A stretch of DNA of 44,519 bases from Bacteroidetes bacterium ADurb.Bin008 (GCA_002071445.1 MWFE01000009.1:1-44519); one strand, 5' to 3'; shown: positions 15,585-23,990, counted from the first letter of the stretch. Made by a program: numbers and translations. Notes: generated from the sequence alone by a model not told the origin.

Positions 15585-18101
15585 ATGCTACAAAGAATTA
15601 AAGGTCTGGTAGAGTTGAAATATGGCAAGAAAATTACCTATCAGAAAGATTGCACCTATCTGTCATACAATATTTTAGAAGCAACCGGGCTACTTATTAG
15701 CCCTTCAACCCTACGAAGGTTGTTCGGCTTTCTCACAACGAATTCTAATCCATCGCGTGCCAGCCTTGATATTCTTAGCCAGTACTGTGGTTTTACAGAT
15801 TGGAGCGATTTTATTACAAAAACCGGGGATGAACAGCCTACTGGCAATGACATTGTAGATTTTTGGCAAGCAGCACAAGCAAAAGCCCATACCCTTAGCA
15901 AAAAATACTGCGAAACCATCAAGAAACAGGTACCCATCAATTTTTCTAATACTGTAATCAGAGCATTTGCTGAGGAAAGACTTACATACTTCTTGAAATC
16001 TGAGTATGTGGCTACTCCCTTTGTTGGCCCGGGTGGATACGGAAAATCCACCCTTTTGGCAGGGTGGGTAACCAAATACATGGCGCAAACCGGCAACCAT
16101 AATGATATTATCCTTTTCATTCCCGCGGCAACCCTTGAGAACACTGCCCACACATTGCCTTTTTTTGACAGCTGGCTATTGGCATTGCTTGGCATTGACT
16201 CCTGCCACAATTTTTTCGAGTGTATAGGCGAATCGCTTTATGCCCCTATTGGAAAATTCATCCTTGTTATAGATGCGCTGGATGAACTTACTGATGTTGG
16301 CACCAAATCCAATAAAATATTTACCGGTTTGCACCAGTTCATTAAGCAGGTTTCATCGGAAGAGCAGCGCATAAAAGTCATCGTTTCCTCACGATACGCT
16401 ACATGGCGTCATTTCTTTAACGAAAGCGCCTCGCATGAGGATTGGTATTTTGCCGATGAGACCTATTTTACCTCCTCCGATGCCAATATGCCCCCCTTCA
16501 ACGATCGCGAGATTCAATTGGTTTTGGATAATACGATCAACAGGGGCTCGACTACGAGAGTAGTGGTTGAAGAGTTAACATCCAGCATACTGCAAATTAT
16601 TTCCTATCCCTACTATACACAGCTATTCATCCAATTCTTCAATCCAGAAACCACCCATCTGATTGGCGATCGACTGGATTTACTGAATGAATTCGTAAGC
16701 AAGGAGTTGCACAGATCGCAGTATTCGGAAGAAAAAATGGATATCCTAAATAAAATCGTAGAGCTATCAACTTCCAATGGCACTCCGGGCGTTATACTAA
16801 AAAATACATTGAAGGAGATATACCCCATTCATCTCAAACTGGCAGGGAACTATTTTCAGGCATACAACCAAATGCTGTCATACGGAATAATTGGGGAAGA
16901 AAATGTCGAAAACCGTTTCGGCTCAATATCCATACAGATTAAAATATTACAATGGCCTGTTTTTGAACTGATTTTATTGCAGAAGCTAATCCAACAGAAC
17001 AAAGGACTCGATTTCTCGCTTTTTAAAAAAATTGAAGAAGACTTTTCCAATTCGCCTTTGATGCCAAACCTGATTTGTCTTTTATTTGAGATGGCATATA
17101 AAAACAAAAACATTGAGGCACTGGAAAAATTTTTCACCCTTTCAGACCAAACCCTGCAATTGACCTTATCTCAACCCACCATACCTTCCACATTACAGGG
17201 TGATGATTATATGCGCAATGCGCTCATACCCCATTATGCTAAAGATAGAAAGGCCAGACAGTTTCTCTTTCAAGAGGTAGTTAATATCAACTCCATCTCA
17301 ACATCGTGGAGATTCTTAATTTACAACTATTTACAAAACTCATACAACGAACAGGACATTTTCTTTGCCAATACAATGCTATGTATTTCGGGGTTGCTGC
17401 GACTCGAAAGGAGCTGGATTGACAAGTTCTCCGATTTTTTCCCACATGACATACCCAATCATAGGGTAAACCCGTACATACAGGGGATTTGGTTTTCGTG
17501 TAAAATCATCTGTCAATACTTTTCTAAATCCGTTTTGATTAACGATACAATTTCCCGGTCTGAAAAATATTCCAAAGAGCAGTTATCTACTTGGGGCAAG
17601 AAAGGTTATTACCAATACTACTATGGGCTTACCATTGGACTAATCGTTGCACAAAAGTACCATTCGCTCTTTACCCTTCTCAACAGGTTTTCCAATCCGG
17701 CTCCAAAAGGAAGTTTAAACTCAGTGGAAAAAGCCCTCATCCTTTTTTACGAATACTCTAAATGGCTGGAGAAACCTGAATACGACCCGGAGACAATGCT
17801 TGAACTCCAAACGTATATGAGCGAAATGCCCCAGTGGAATAGCTATATTCCACTTATCGTAGGAAATAGTTGGCATGCCATGTACTCTCTCTCGCTTGGC
17901 AAGGTGGAAAGGGCCTACGAACTTATCCAAAAATGCATTGAAATCAGCAACCTTGCAGGTTACCTTGTTTTTGAAGTGAGGATGTTGAAAACATTGAACT
18001 CCTTGCTCCTATCGTTAGGAGAGCCGAAAAAGGCCCACGATTGCGAGGATTTTGCCAAAGGGCTGGTCAATAAAACGGGGATTGATTTCGACCTGCTTTA
18101 G
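15585..18101 (+). CDS. NACHT/STAND-like NTPase with N-terminal HTH-like domain
   Basis: An 838-aa cytosolic protein. The first 75 residues (TGLLISPSTLRRLFGFL, SRASLDILSQYCGFTDWSDF) resemble a small helical, possibly DNA- or protein-binding domain found at the N-termini of many Bacteroidota proteins. A P-loop NTPase core follows: Walker A GPGGYGKST (148-156), Walker B FILVIDALDEL (225-235) and a sensor-1-like VIVSSRY with Arg270. This is the arrangement of NACHT/STAND switches. Residues about 400-838 are probably helical repeats, the usual sensor part. It has no recognisable toxic effector domain. It is divergent from the pseudo-trypsin unit and overlaps the stop of the convergent sugar-kinase-like gene by 4 bp. 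Related proteins act in signalling or phage defence, but that role is inferred here. Confidence 0.65.
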   Translation: MLQRIKGLVELKYGKKITYQKDCTYLSYNILEATGLLISPSTLRRLFGFLTTNSNPSRASLDILSQYCGFTDWSDFITKTGDEQPTGNDIVDFWQAAQAKAHTLSKKYCETIKKQVPINFSNTVIRAFAEERLTYFLKSEYVATPFVGPGGYGKSTLLAGWVTKYMAQTGNHNDIILFIPAATLENTAHTLPFFDSWLLALLGIDSCHNFFECIGESLYAPIGKFILVIDALDELTDVGTKSNKIFTGLHQFIKQVSSEEQRIKVIVSSRYATWRHFFNESASHEDWYFADETYFTSSDANMPPFNDREIQLVLDNTINRGSTTRVVVEELTSSILQIISYPYYTQLFIQFFNPETTHLIGDRLDLLNEFVSKELHRSQYSEEKMDILNKIVELSTSNGTPGVILKNTLKEIYPIHLKLAGNYFQAYNQMLSYGIIGEENVENRFGSISIQIKILQWPVFELILLQKLIQQNKGLDFSLFKKIEEDFSNSPLMPNLICLLFEMAYKNKNIEALEKFFTLSDQTLQLTLSQPTIPSTLQGDDYMRNALIPHYAKDRKARQFLFQEVVNINSISTSWRFLIYNYLQNSYNEQDIFFANTMLCISGLLRLERSWIDKFSDFFPHDIPNHRVNPYIQGIWFSCKIICQYFSKSVLINDTISRSEKYSKEQLSTWGKKGYYQYYYGLTIGLIVAQKYHSLFTLLNRFSNPAPKGSLNSVEKALILFYEYSKWLEKPEYDPETMLELQTYMSEMPQWNSYIPLIVGNSWHAMYSLSLGKVERAYELIQKCIEISNLAGYLVFEVRMLKTLNSLLLSLGEPKKAHDCEDFAKGLVNKTGIDFDLL

Positions 18102-18949
18102 GTGTTCTCAATGTGGAAGCGTACCATCTCATCGATGGGGTAGTGTAGAATTCGGCTAATCTTTCCGCCTTTGGCTTCTATAAGTTTTGACAAATTCTTA
18201 CCAAAAATACTACCCACTGAACCTACCACGCCTATGGGCAAACGAAAAAAATCGCTGTATCTCAGCAAATGATGTCTGATAAGATCTTCAAACGCATCAT
18301 CCACCATTTGGTTTACAAACGGATGTCCTGAATTTTTTTCAAGGAAGGGGACAAAACTCGCCAGAAAACGATTAGGAAATGGCTCGGAATATATTCTTTT
18401 TAAGATCTGACTTACTTCAAAAGGGCATTCTACCTTAAGTTGAAACGACAGGTCATTCGGTAGTTCTCCATATAACCATGCTTTAATCAATTTTTTACCA
18501 AGGTAAGCCCCACTACCCTCGTCGCCCAGAACAAATCCCAAGGAGGGAGATTTTTGCTCTATGCTTTCCCCATTGTAGTACCCCACACTGGCGCCGGAAC
18601 CAAGGATAATAAACAGGCCTTTCCCCTTTCCAAAAAGGGCACGGGCTGCGGCAAGCATATCGCTATATACATTTACCTCCGCATTTTTAAAAAATTTGGC
18701 AAGAGAACTTCTTGCAATATCTGCCATCTCCTTGCCTGCGCAACCAGCGCTATAAAAGAACACCGTTTTTAACTCATTTGCCTGATAATCTTTAGGTAAG
18801 CCACTCTCTAACACCGTAGCATAGGTTTCGCTGGTACAGTAATAGGGATTTAGCCCCTGCGTGGTGAATGCTGAAACCACTTTACCCCTAACCACAAGCC
18901 TCCAATGGGTTTTGGTCGAACCGCTATCTGCTATCAATATCATGGTCAT
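18098..18949 (-). CDS. BadF/BcrA-type ATPase, N-acetylglucosamine-kinase-like
   Basis: A 283-aa ASKHA-fold protein. ILIADSGSTKTHWRLV (residues 4-19) is the first phosphate-binding loop, FIILGSGASVGYYNG the second, and LGFVLGDEGSGAYLGKKL the adenosine/phosphate region typical of the GlcNAc kinase branch of the BadF/BadG family. It probably phosphorylates an amino sugar, perhaps GlcNAc from cell-wall turnover. Two ATGs (18949 and 18943) are possible; both overlap the end of the upstream solute-binding gene, which implies translational coupling. It converges with the NTPase gene with overlapping stop codons. Confidence 0.78.
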   Translation of the reverse strand: MTMILIADSGSTKTHWRLVVRGKVVSAFTTQGLNPYYCTSETYATVLESGLPKDYQANELKTVFFYSAGCAGKEMADIARSSLAKFFKNAEVNVYSDMLAAARALFGKGKGLFIILGSGASVGYYNGESIEQKSPSLGFVLGDEGSGAYLGKKLIKAWLYGELPNDLSFQLKVECPFEVSQILKRIYSEPFPNRFLASFVPFLEKNSGHPFVNQMVDDAFEDLIRHHLLRYSDFFRLPIGVVGSVGSIFGKNLSKLIEAKGGKISRILHYPIDEMVRFHIENT

Positions 18950-20600
18950 TAAGCTTATTTGTCCTATTAATCTTTCTCACCTTTTTGAGTGTCAACAGGT
19001 TCATTGGATTGGTTCCCAATCCTACAACATCTTTGCCGGTAAACCGCACAACCTTATCGTAAAATAAGGGAATTACGGGCACATGGTCTATAATCAGTGA
19101 ATCCATTTGCCTGTAAAGCCGAAAACGCACCTCGTCATTGGGACAGAAAAGAGCCTCGCCATACAATTTATCATATTCACTGCTTGTGAAATGCGTATAG
19201 TTTGGACCTGAAGGGCTAAAATTGTCGGTACAGAAAAGGCTCAGGTAATTCTCGGCATCAGCATAATCGGCTACCCAACTGCCTCTGAAAAGCATCAAAC
19301 GCGAATTCGCCATCATATCGCGATAGGCGGCTCCCGGAAAAACCTCTATATTAACCGGTATTCCCACTTCGCCCAATTGGTGCTGTATATATTCGAAGAT
19401 ATCAACATAGTCGCTGGTTGTGCATATAGTAATGGGCGAAAGCCCACTGCCCCCGGGATATCCTGCCTCAGTCAATAATCTTCGTGCCAAATCGGGATTA
19501 TAGTTAAAACCCTGTAGTTCGCTTGGGAAGCCCGGCATACCCTTGGGAATAAAACCGTTGTGTGCGGGATAGCCCATATTGCTTCGCAAATGGGTCATCA
19601 TTCGTGATCTGTCAAAACCGTATGACATTGCCCTTCTAACTCTAACATCCCTCAAAGGGCTGTTGGCTACACCCTCAATGGTTGCATCCAAAAGAATACC
19701 CAAGTACTCGGTGTTCAGGTAAGGGCCGGTTATCATCCTTATCCTATCGTTGTAACGCGGGTTGAGGGTTCCCGAACGGGTTAGCAGTTCATCCCTCGAA
19801 ACGGATTGCACTCCCGATAAAAAATCGCTTTTACCGTTGAGAAATTCTAAAAATTCAGATTGCTTATCAGCAATAAAAGTCACGGATACCGCTTCCAAGT
19901 AGGGAAGTTGATTTCCCATTCCGTCGGTTTCGAAATAATGCTGATTTTTTCGTAGCACAAGTTTTTCGCCTTCGCTCCAATGCTGAAAGCAAAAAGGGCC
20001 GGTTCCCACAGGGTTCCTCCTAAAATCTTTCCCATAGAACTGCACGGCTTCGAATGGTACAACGTAAGCATAAGGCATGGAGAGCAATCCGAGAAAAGCA
20101 GGGAAAGGTTTTTTCAAATAGATGGTTAACGTGGAATCATTCTCTGCCATACACCCCGATGAAGTCCCAGCTTTTTGAACATCGAGTACGCTAAAAATCC
20201 ATGCGCCGGGCGAGGCTACCTGTGGATTGAGAATCCTCTCAAAACTGTAAACAAAATCGGAAGCGACAACTTTTCGCCCTTTACCCTGAGGGAAGGCGGG
20301 GGAATCGTGGAAACGTACATCTGTACGAAGATAAAAGGTGTACATCAGACCATCGCCCGAGATTCGCCAATCGCGCGCTATGCAGGGTTCAACGGTTAGC
20401 GAATCGCTAAGCTGAACAAGGCCGTTGTAAAGTTGATGCACAGGCCAAATCAACGGCAAACTCTTGGCGAATGCCGGATCAAGGCTTGTAATGCCTTTAC
20501 TCTCGTTGTATCGGAACACCAAATGAATATCCTCCTGCTCCTGCTGTACGCAAGAGAATAACAACAGTGTAGTTGCCAGTGCCAAATAAGCATTTCTCAT
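18924..20600 (-). CDS. Oligopeptide-type solute-binding lipoprotein (SBP_bac_5 family)
   Basis: A 558-aa lipoprotein (MRNAYLALATTLLLFSC; Cys17). The mature part follows the DppA/OppA family: KGITSLDPAFAKSLPLIWPV, LTVEPCIARDWRIS, YTFYLRTDVRFHDSP, VVASDFVYSFERILNP, DVRVRRAMSYGFDR, then the GSWVADYADAENYLSLF segment. Such proteins deliver peptides or other oligomers to an ABC importer. No permease or ATPase gene is nearby, so it is an orphan here. Its 3' end overlaps the sugar-kinase-like gene and it lies 56 bp after the CofE-like gene, suggesting one transcript. With a GlcNAc-kinase-like partner, muropeptide recycling is a possible role, not proven. Confidence 0.85.
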   Translation of the reverse strand: MRNAYLALATTLLLFSCVQQEQEDIHLVFRYNESKGITSLDPAFAKSLPLIWPVHQLYNGLVQLSDSLTVEPCIARDWRISGDGLMYTFYLRTDVRFHDSPAFPQGKGRKVVASDFVYSFERILNPQVASPGAWIFSVLDVQKAGTSSGCMAENDSTLTIYLKKPFPAFLGLLSMPYAYVVPFEAVQFYGKDFRRNPVGTGPFCFQHWSEGEKLVLRKNQHYFETDGMGNQLPYLEAVSVTFIADKQSEFLEFLNGKSDFLSGVQSVSRDELLTRSGTLNPRYNDRIRMITGPYLNTEYLGILLDATIEGVANSPLRDVRVRRAMSYGFDRSRMMTHLRSNMGYPAHNGFIPKGMPGFPSELQGFNYNPDLARRLLTEAGYPGGSGLSPITICTTSDYVDIFEYIQHQLGEVGIPVNIEVFPGAAYRDMMANSRLMLFRGSWVADYADAENYLSLFCTDNFSPSGPNYTHFTSSEYDKLYGEALFCPNDEVRFRLYRQMDSLIIDHVPVIPLFYDKVVRFTGKDVVGLGTNPMNLLTLKKVRKINRTNKLNDHDIDSR

Positions 20601-20656
20601 GAATATTCTCGGTGCTTAATGAAACTACACTTCATGCCGTTGGCAGGCTAATTGGG

Positions 20657-21847
20657 CTACACAAACCCACGAACGACAACTATTGGGGTATTGGCATCGC
20701 CGCTTCCCGATACTAAATCAGCCAAAGACGAAACAAGGTTTTCAATTTTTCGGGGAGTAGTTCCCTGTGCGCTAAAATCGTCCTTGCCATTCTTTTCCAT
20801 TACCATTCGCTTCTCTTCGTCGATAATCCGCTCAATCTCTTCCTTTGTTTTACCCTCATTGTAAAGCTTCTGCATCAAGTACTTGGTCTTAACGCCAATC
20901 CTGTTCCTGTTCCTAATGCCTTCCGTACAGCCAAAGCACGATACAGGATCGGCCAGTTCATAAATCCCCGATTCGGGGTCTTTATATGCCCCGTCACCGT
21001 TGATCATCACCTCAGTATGCTTTCCAAACTCGCTGAATATCATTCGCTGCACCTCCCTGCATACCTCATTTGGATGCACGGGGCACAGTTTAAGCTGTTC
21101 GTGTGCAGGGTCGAGAATGTTCGATCCCAGCAATCCAAATTCCGAATGAGCTCCCTTACCGGGAGTAGAACAGATATCCTGCAACGTAATGACGTTTTTA
21201 TATCCCATCTTCAGAAACTCTTCCCAAACCTCGTACCGGGCATGAACATTGCTCACGATCACGGCATCGGGTTTCTTGCCAATCATGTATTCAACCCTGT
21301 TGGCCAGGTAAATATCTGCCTTGGCAGAGTTTGCCTCAACAATTTCGGTATAATAATCAATATAATCCAACCCTGTCTCGGGATGGAGCAGCCTATTTTC
21401 GCCAAGTTCGTCCACAGTTATCAAATCCTCGGAATGTTTTTTCAAATCCCTCAGGGTTGATTTTGCCACTATGGGATTTCCCTGTTCATCAGCAGGGAAC
21501 ATCAGCTGGATTATCACCTTCCCTTTAGGCACTGCTTTAGCCATAGCTTTGAGCAGCATCGAAAAGCGATTTCGCGAAAGGATTGGAAAAATAACACCTA
21601 AAGTTGAATTATCGCTAAGGTTCAACTTGGCTTTAATCTCCATCGACACATCGTCGAGTTGAACAATGTTGTGCTGCGTAATGGCAACTACTGCCTCGGT
21701 AATGCAGATGATATCATTCTCCCGAATGATATCGGGGTTGTTAATCAAACATTTCCTTACAACATCAACAATGTTATCATCACCGGTTATTATTCCGGTT
21801 TTTAAGCCAAAGGCCACAACTCCAACTGCCTTTTCAGGAATATTCAT
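20657..21847 (-). CDS. CofE-like (coenzyme F420-0:L-glutamate ligase family) protein
   Basis: A 396-aa protein with the F420-0 gamma-glutamyl ligase layout at the N-terminus (VGVVAFGLKTGIITGDDNIVDVV, ENDIICITEAVVAITQHNI) and a longer C-terminal part with KNVITLQDICSTPGKGAHSEFGLLGSN and PVSCFGCTEGIRNRNRIG. The family joins glutamate to a deazaflavin by an amide bond using GTP. Bacteroidota are not known to make F420, and this version is longer than archaeal CofE (about 250 aa), so the true substrate is probably different. The Cys-rich LCPVHPNEVC and VSCFGC segments could bind metal. It is the likely first gene of the leftward run with the solute-binding protein and kinase-like protein. Confidence 0.72.
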   Translation of the reverse strand: MNIPEKAVGVVAFGLKTGIITGDDNIVDVVRKCLINNPDIIRENDIICITEAVVAITQHNIVQLDDVSMEIKAKLNLSDNSTLGVIFPILSRNRFSMLLKAMAKAVPKGKVIIQLMFPADEQGNPIVAKSTLRDLKKHSEDLITVDELGENRLLHPETGLDYIDYYTEIVEANSAKADIYLANRVEYMIGKKPDAVIVSNVHARYEVWEEFLKMGYKNVITLQDICSTPGKGAHSEFGLLGSNILDPAHEQLKLCPVHPNEVCREVQRMIFSEFGKHTEVMINGDGAYKDPESGIYELADPVSCFGCTEGIRNRNRIGVKTKYLMQKLYNEGKTKEEIERIIDEEKRMVMEKNGKDDFSAQGTTPRKIENLVSSLADLVSGSGDANTPIVVVRGFV

Positions 21848-21877
21848 CTATGCTATACTTTTGATTACCTGTGGTTT

Positions 21878-21903
21878 AATCAAAACATTATTTTGTTTTG
21901 ATT
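21878..21903. repeat. Perfect 10-bp inverted repeat upstream of the CofE-like gene
   Basis: AATCAAAACA at 21878-21887 and TGTTTTGATT at 21894-21903 are exact reverse complements around a 6-bp loop, 31-56 bp upstream of the CofE-like ATG. It could be an operator or a weak leader hairpin. A further TTTTGATT copy occurs at about 21859. Confidence 0.5.
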
Positions 21904-22013
21904 TTAACAAAGTAACGAAAAAACAACAGCATTCCTACAAAAATACCGTACAGGTTACCACGTTTTTTTAAACAACTAATTGGCATGGATTATCTGATAT
22001 GGTAAAAGGGCAT

Positions 22014-22047
22014 AAAAAAGAAGCCGGACTTCCCCAAGCCCGGCTTC
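22014..22047 (-). terminator. Terminator downstream of the 195-aa protein gene
   Basis: On the leftward strand GAAGCCGGGCT and AGTCCGGCTTC form an 11-bp stem (one G-U pair) closed by a GGGG-containing loop and followed by six U (22014-22019). On the + strand the same position is an A-C mismatch, so the direction is leftward. It lies about 190 nt past the stop of 22234-22821. Confidence 0.8.
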
Positions 22048-22097
22048 ACACCCTAAAAAATTAACCTAAAACAACTAACCCGAAACCAACTAAAACC

Positions 22098-22175
22098 CTA
22101 ATGAAAAGAAAAACTCGTTAAGTTTCATTAGTAAAAACGTAACTCATCGTTTTATGTTTCAATGATTAACGATGA
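22098..22175. other. Two perfect inverted repeats in the 385-bp intergenic region
   Basis: CTAATGAAA (22098-22106) pairs with TTTCATTAG (22123-22131), and TCATCGTT (22144-22151) pairs with AACGATGA (22168-22175). Together with the terminator at 22014-22047 this makes three hairpins within about 160 nt. On the leftward strand they are ordered as two weaker hairpins, a G/T-rich linker and a terminator, which could be a long 3' UTR or a small RNA. No protein-coding frame is evident in 21848-22233. Confidence 0.4.
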
Positions 22176-22233
22176 TTTAGATCACCTTTTAACAAAACCC
22201 TTGCCAATACTACAAACCTGGTGAATTATTTTT

Positions 22234-22821
22234 TTATTCGTTCAAATATGCCAGTATCTTGATCAGGGATTTTGAACTATGTATTCCTTTGACGGGCGAC
22301 AGATTGTGCAGCAAAGCCCGAACTTGATTAACCTGTTGCAGGTTGGGAGGAATGTTAACAGTGGGAAAAACCATCGTCAAAGCAATGGCTGTTTTCAATG
22401 TAGATGCCTTTATTCTCAGGGTATTGGCAGAATATCGACAGGGGTGAATATGAACAAACCTATTGGGCATACGCCCCAATCGGAGCGTCCACGTCGAACC
22501 ATCGGAAAGAGTTATTGATCTATACTCTAACCCACTGGTTCTAAGCCAATCTTCATAATCGGCATGGCTTACAATTTTTAAACGAGAGAAAATATCAACT
22601 ATTTGATCCGCAATGTCTAATGGCATCAACTCTCCAACATAAAAATCGAGCACCGAACCGCCAATGCCTCTACACAGTTTCCACACCTCTTCTTCAGATA
22701 CCCTTCCTTTCAACAGTTTCAGCTGTTTTTTGATATAGCCTAAATGGTGCTTCCACGATAGGAAGGCAATGGGTTGCGGCAAGTCCGCATCGAACAGGGT
22801 GAAACTTTGCATCTCATCCAT
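22234..22821 (-). CDS. Conserved-looking hypothetical protein, 195 aa
   Basis: Not recognised. The protein is soluble, without signal peptide or membrane helix, with aromatic and charged stretches (FLSWKHHLGYIKKQLKLLKG, VWKLCRGIGGSVLDFYVGEL, LRLGRMPNRFVHIHPCRYS). The HIHPCRYS and RLGR segments look like conserved functional patches, but no known catalytic motif stands out. The reading frame is intact, with normal codon use and an own terminator 190 nt downstream. It lies in the same direction as the RRM gene further upstream, separated by that gene's terminator, so it is likely a single-gene unit. Confidence 0.65.
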   Translation of the reverse strand: MDEMQSFTLFDADLPQPIAFLSWKHHLGYIKKQLKLLKGRVSEEEVWKLCRGIGGSVLDFYVGELMPLDIADQIVDIFSRLKIVSHADYEDWLRTSGLEYRSITLSDGSTWTLRLGRMPNRFVHIHPCRYSANTLRIKASTLKTAIALTMVFPTVNIPPNLQQVNQVRALLHNLSPVKGIHSSKSLIKILAYLNE

Positions 22822-22880
22822 TGGGCTATTGCAGCGAACGGAACATTAATACTAACACAAAAATAAAAAAGAATGGCACG

Positions 22881-22910
22881 AAAAAAGGCCAATCGCGACG
22901 GATTGACCTT
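22881..22910 (-). terminator. Terminator of the RRM-protein gene
   Basis: On the leftward strand AAGGTCAATC pairs with GATTGGCCTT (one G-U pair) around CGTCGC, followed by a U-run (22881-22886). It starts 28 nt after the stop of 22938-23258. Confidence 0.85.
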
Positions 22911-22937
22911 TTAATAATCCTTGGGTTATTACAAATC

Positions 22938-23258
22938 CTACCGATACTCCTTTCGACCTCTATCCCTGTTGTATCCACCACGCTGGTTTCCTCCCCTGAA
23001 GCCGCCACGGGATTCCTTCCTCTCTTCGGCTTGGTTAACAACGATGGCACGTCCATTGATTTCGGCTCCGTTCATCTCTTCAATGGCCTTTTTGGCCTGT
23101 TCATCATTTGGCATCTCGACAAAGCCAAAACCTTTACTTCTTCCGGAGAACTTATCAGTAATGATCCGTGCAGCTGAAACTTCACCGTACTCTTCAAAAA
23201 ATTCCTTTAACTCCGACTCCTGCAGGCTAAAAGGAAGGCTTCCACAAAAAATATTCAT
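22938..23258 (-). CDS. RRM-type RNA-binding protein with Gly/Arg-rich tail
   Basis: A 106-aa RNA chaperone-like protein. One RNA recognition motif covers residues about 1-78, with RNP2 as MNIFCGSLPF and RNP1 as RSKGFGFVEM, followed by a short tail rich in Gly, Arg and Tyr (RGGFRGGNQRGGYNRDRGRK). Such single-RRM proteins are common in Bacteroidota, cyanobacteria and plants, and are often cold- or stress-linked. The ATG at 23258 is used because RNP2 begins directly there. The gene has its own terminator and a candidate promoter, so it is probably monocistronic. Confidence 0.92.
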   Translation of the reverse strand: MNIFCGSLPFSLQESELKEFFEEYGEVSAARIITDKFSGRSKGFGFVEMPNDEQAKKAIEEMNGAEINGRAIVVNQAEERKESRGGFRGGNQRGGYNRDRGRKEYR

Positions 23259-23296
23259 CTTCAAAAATGGTATTTGTTAGTAAATAAAATTGGGTG

Positions 23297-23304
23297 CGAA
23301 GGTA
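23297..23304 (-). promoter_or_regulatory. Candidate -7 box (TACCTTCG) for the RRM gene
   Basis: The leftward strand reads TACCTTCG, one mismatch from TAnnTTTG, 39 bp upstream of the RRM ATG. No TTTG is seen at the usual 19-bp distance, so support is limited. Confidence 0.35.
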
Positions 23305-23443
23305 CTCCATATTTCATTAGTAATTAGTTTTTTCAGATTTATTTTAGTTTTATTTTAATATTGTTTATACAAACCGGTCGTTCACAGAATCTGCGAACAG
23401 GTTCAAACTATCACTCAACCCATGTTAGCGTAAAATAGTGGAT

Positions 23444-23474
23444 AAAAAAAGGTGATGGAAATTGTCCATCACCT
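23444..23474 (-). terminator. Terminator of the hydrogenase operon
   Basis: On the leftward strand AGGTGATGG and CCATCACCT form a perfect stem with a short loop, followed by U7 (23444-23450), 26 nt after the hydC stop. Confidence 0.9.
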
Positions 23475-23499
23475 CTTTTCCAACACTATCTGTAACTAA

Positions 23500-23982
23500 C
23501 TATTCATACTCCTTAAGAATATCGGCTACGCCATCGGGCGAAACGCGTCCGTACACCTTTTCGCCCACCATCACTACTGGTGCAAGACCACAGGCACCTA
23601 CACAGCGAAGGCAACTAAGCGAAAACTTCCCATCAGGGGTAGTTTCGCCAACATTGATATTCAGTGCGCGTTTCAACTCCTCCACTACATTTTCGGCACC
23701 CCTTACGTAGCAAGCAGTCCCCGTACATACGCTGATGGGATGCTGACCCTTGGGGATCATGGTGAAGAAGGTGTAGAAAGTAACCACTCCGTAAACTTTG
23801 GCAACGGAAATGTTAAGTTCTCTGGCAATTATCTCTTGCACTTCGGCAGGTAAATATCCGAAGTGTGTTTGGGCCTGGTGTAGCACGTTAATCAACTCAC
23901 CGGGTTTGTTGTTGAAGGATTTGCAAATCTCCTTGAGCTTGGCAACATCCTCTTTTTTTAGCTCAACTTTTATGTGTGACAT
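23500..23982 (-). CDS. hydC: [FeFe]-hydrogenase subunit HydC (NuoE-like, 2Fe-2S)
   Basis: A 160-aa NuoE-type thioredoxin-fold protein, the small electron-transfer subunit of NADH-linked [FeFe]-hydrogenases. The four ligands of the [2Fe-2S] cluster are Cys86 and Cys91 (CTGTAC) and Cys127 and Cys131 (CVGAC). The N-terminal helical part (LINVLHQAQTHFGYLPAEV, VYGVVTFYTFF) is typical of the family. It is the last gene of the hyd operon, 20 bp after hydA, with a strong GGAGGA ribosome site and a terminator directly after the stop. Confidence 0.92.
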   Translation of the reverse strand: MSHIKVELKKEDVAKLKEICKSFNNKPGELINVLHQAQTHFGYLPAEVQEIIARELNISVAKVYGVVTFYTFFTMIPKGQHPISVCTGTACYVRGAENVVEELKRALNINVGETTPDGKFSLSCLRCVGACGLAPVVMVGEKVYGRVSPDGVADILKEYE

Positions 23983-23990
23983 ATCTAAAA

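Noticed and set aside
15656..16210. Long leftward frame (184 aa) opposite the NTPase gene
   Set aside because: It lies entirely inside a gene with clear P-loop motifs and has no family resemblance; an antisense shadow.
21017..21460. Rightward frame of 147 aa opposite the CofE-like gene
   Set aside because: Antisense to a well-supported coding region with no recognisable motif or promoter.
22101..22121. A very short frame, ATG AAA AGA AAA ACT CGT TAA, as a leader peptide gene
   Set aside because: Only six codons, pointing away from the neighbouring leftward genes, and explained equally well as one part of an inverted repeat.
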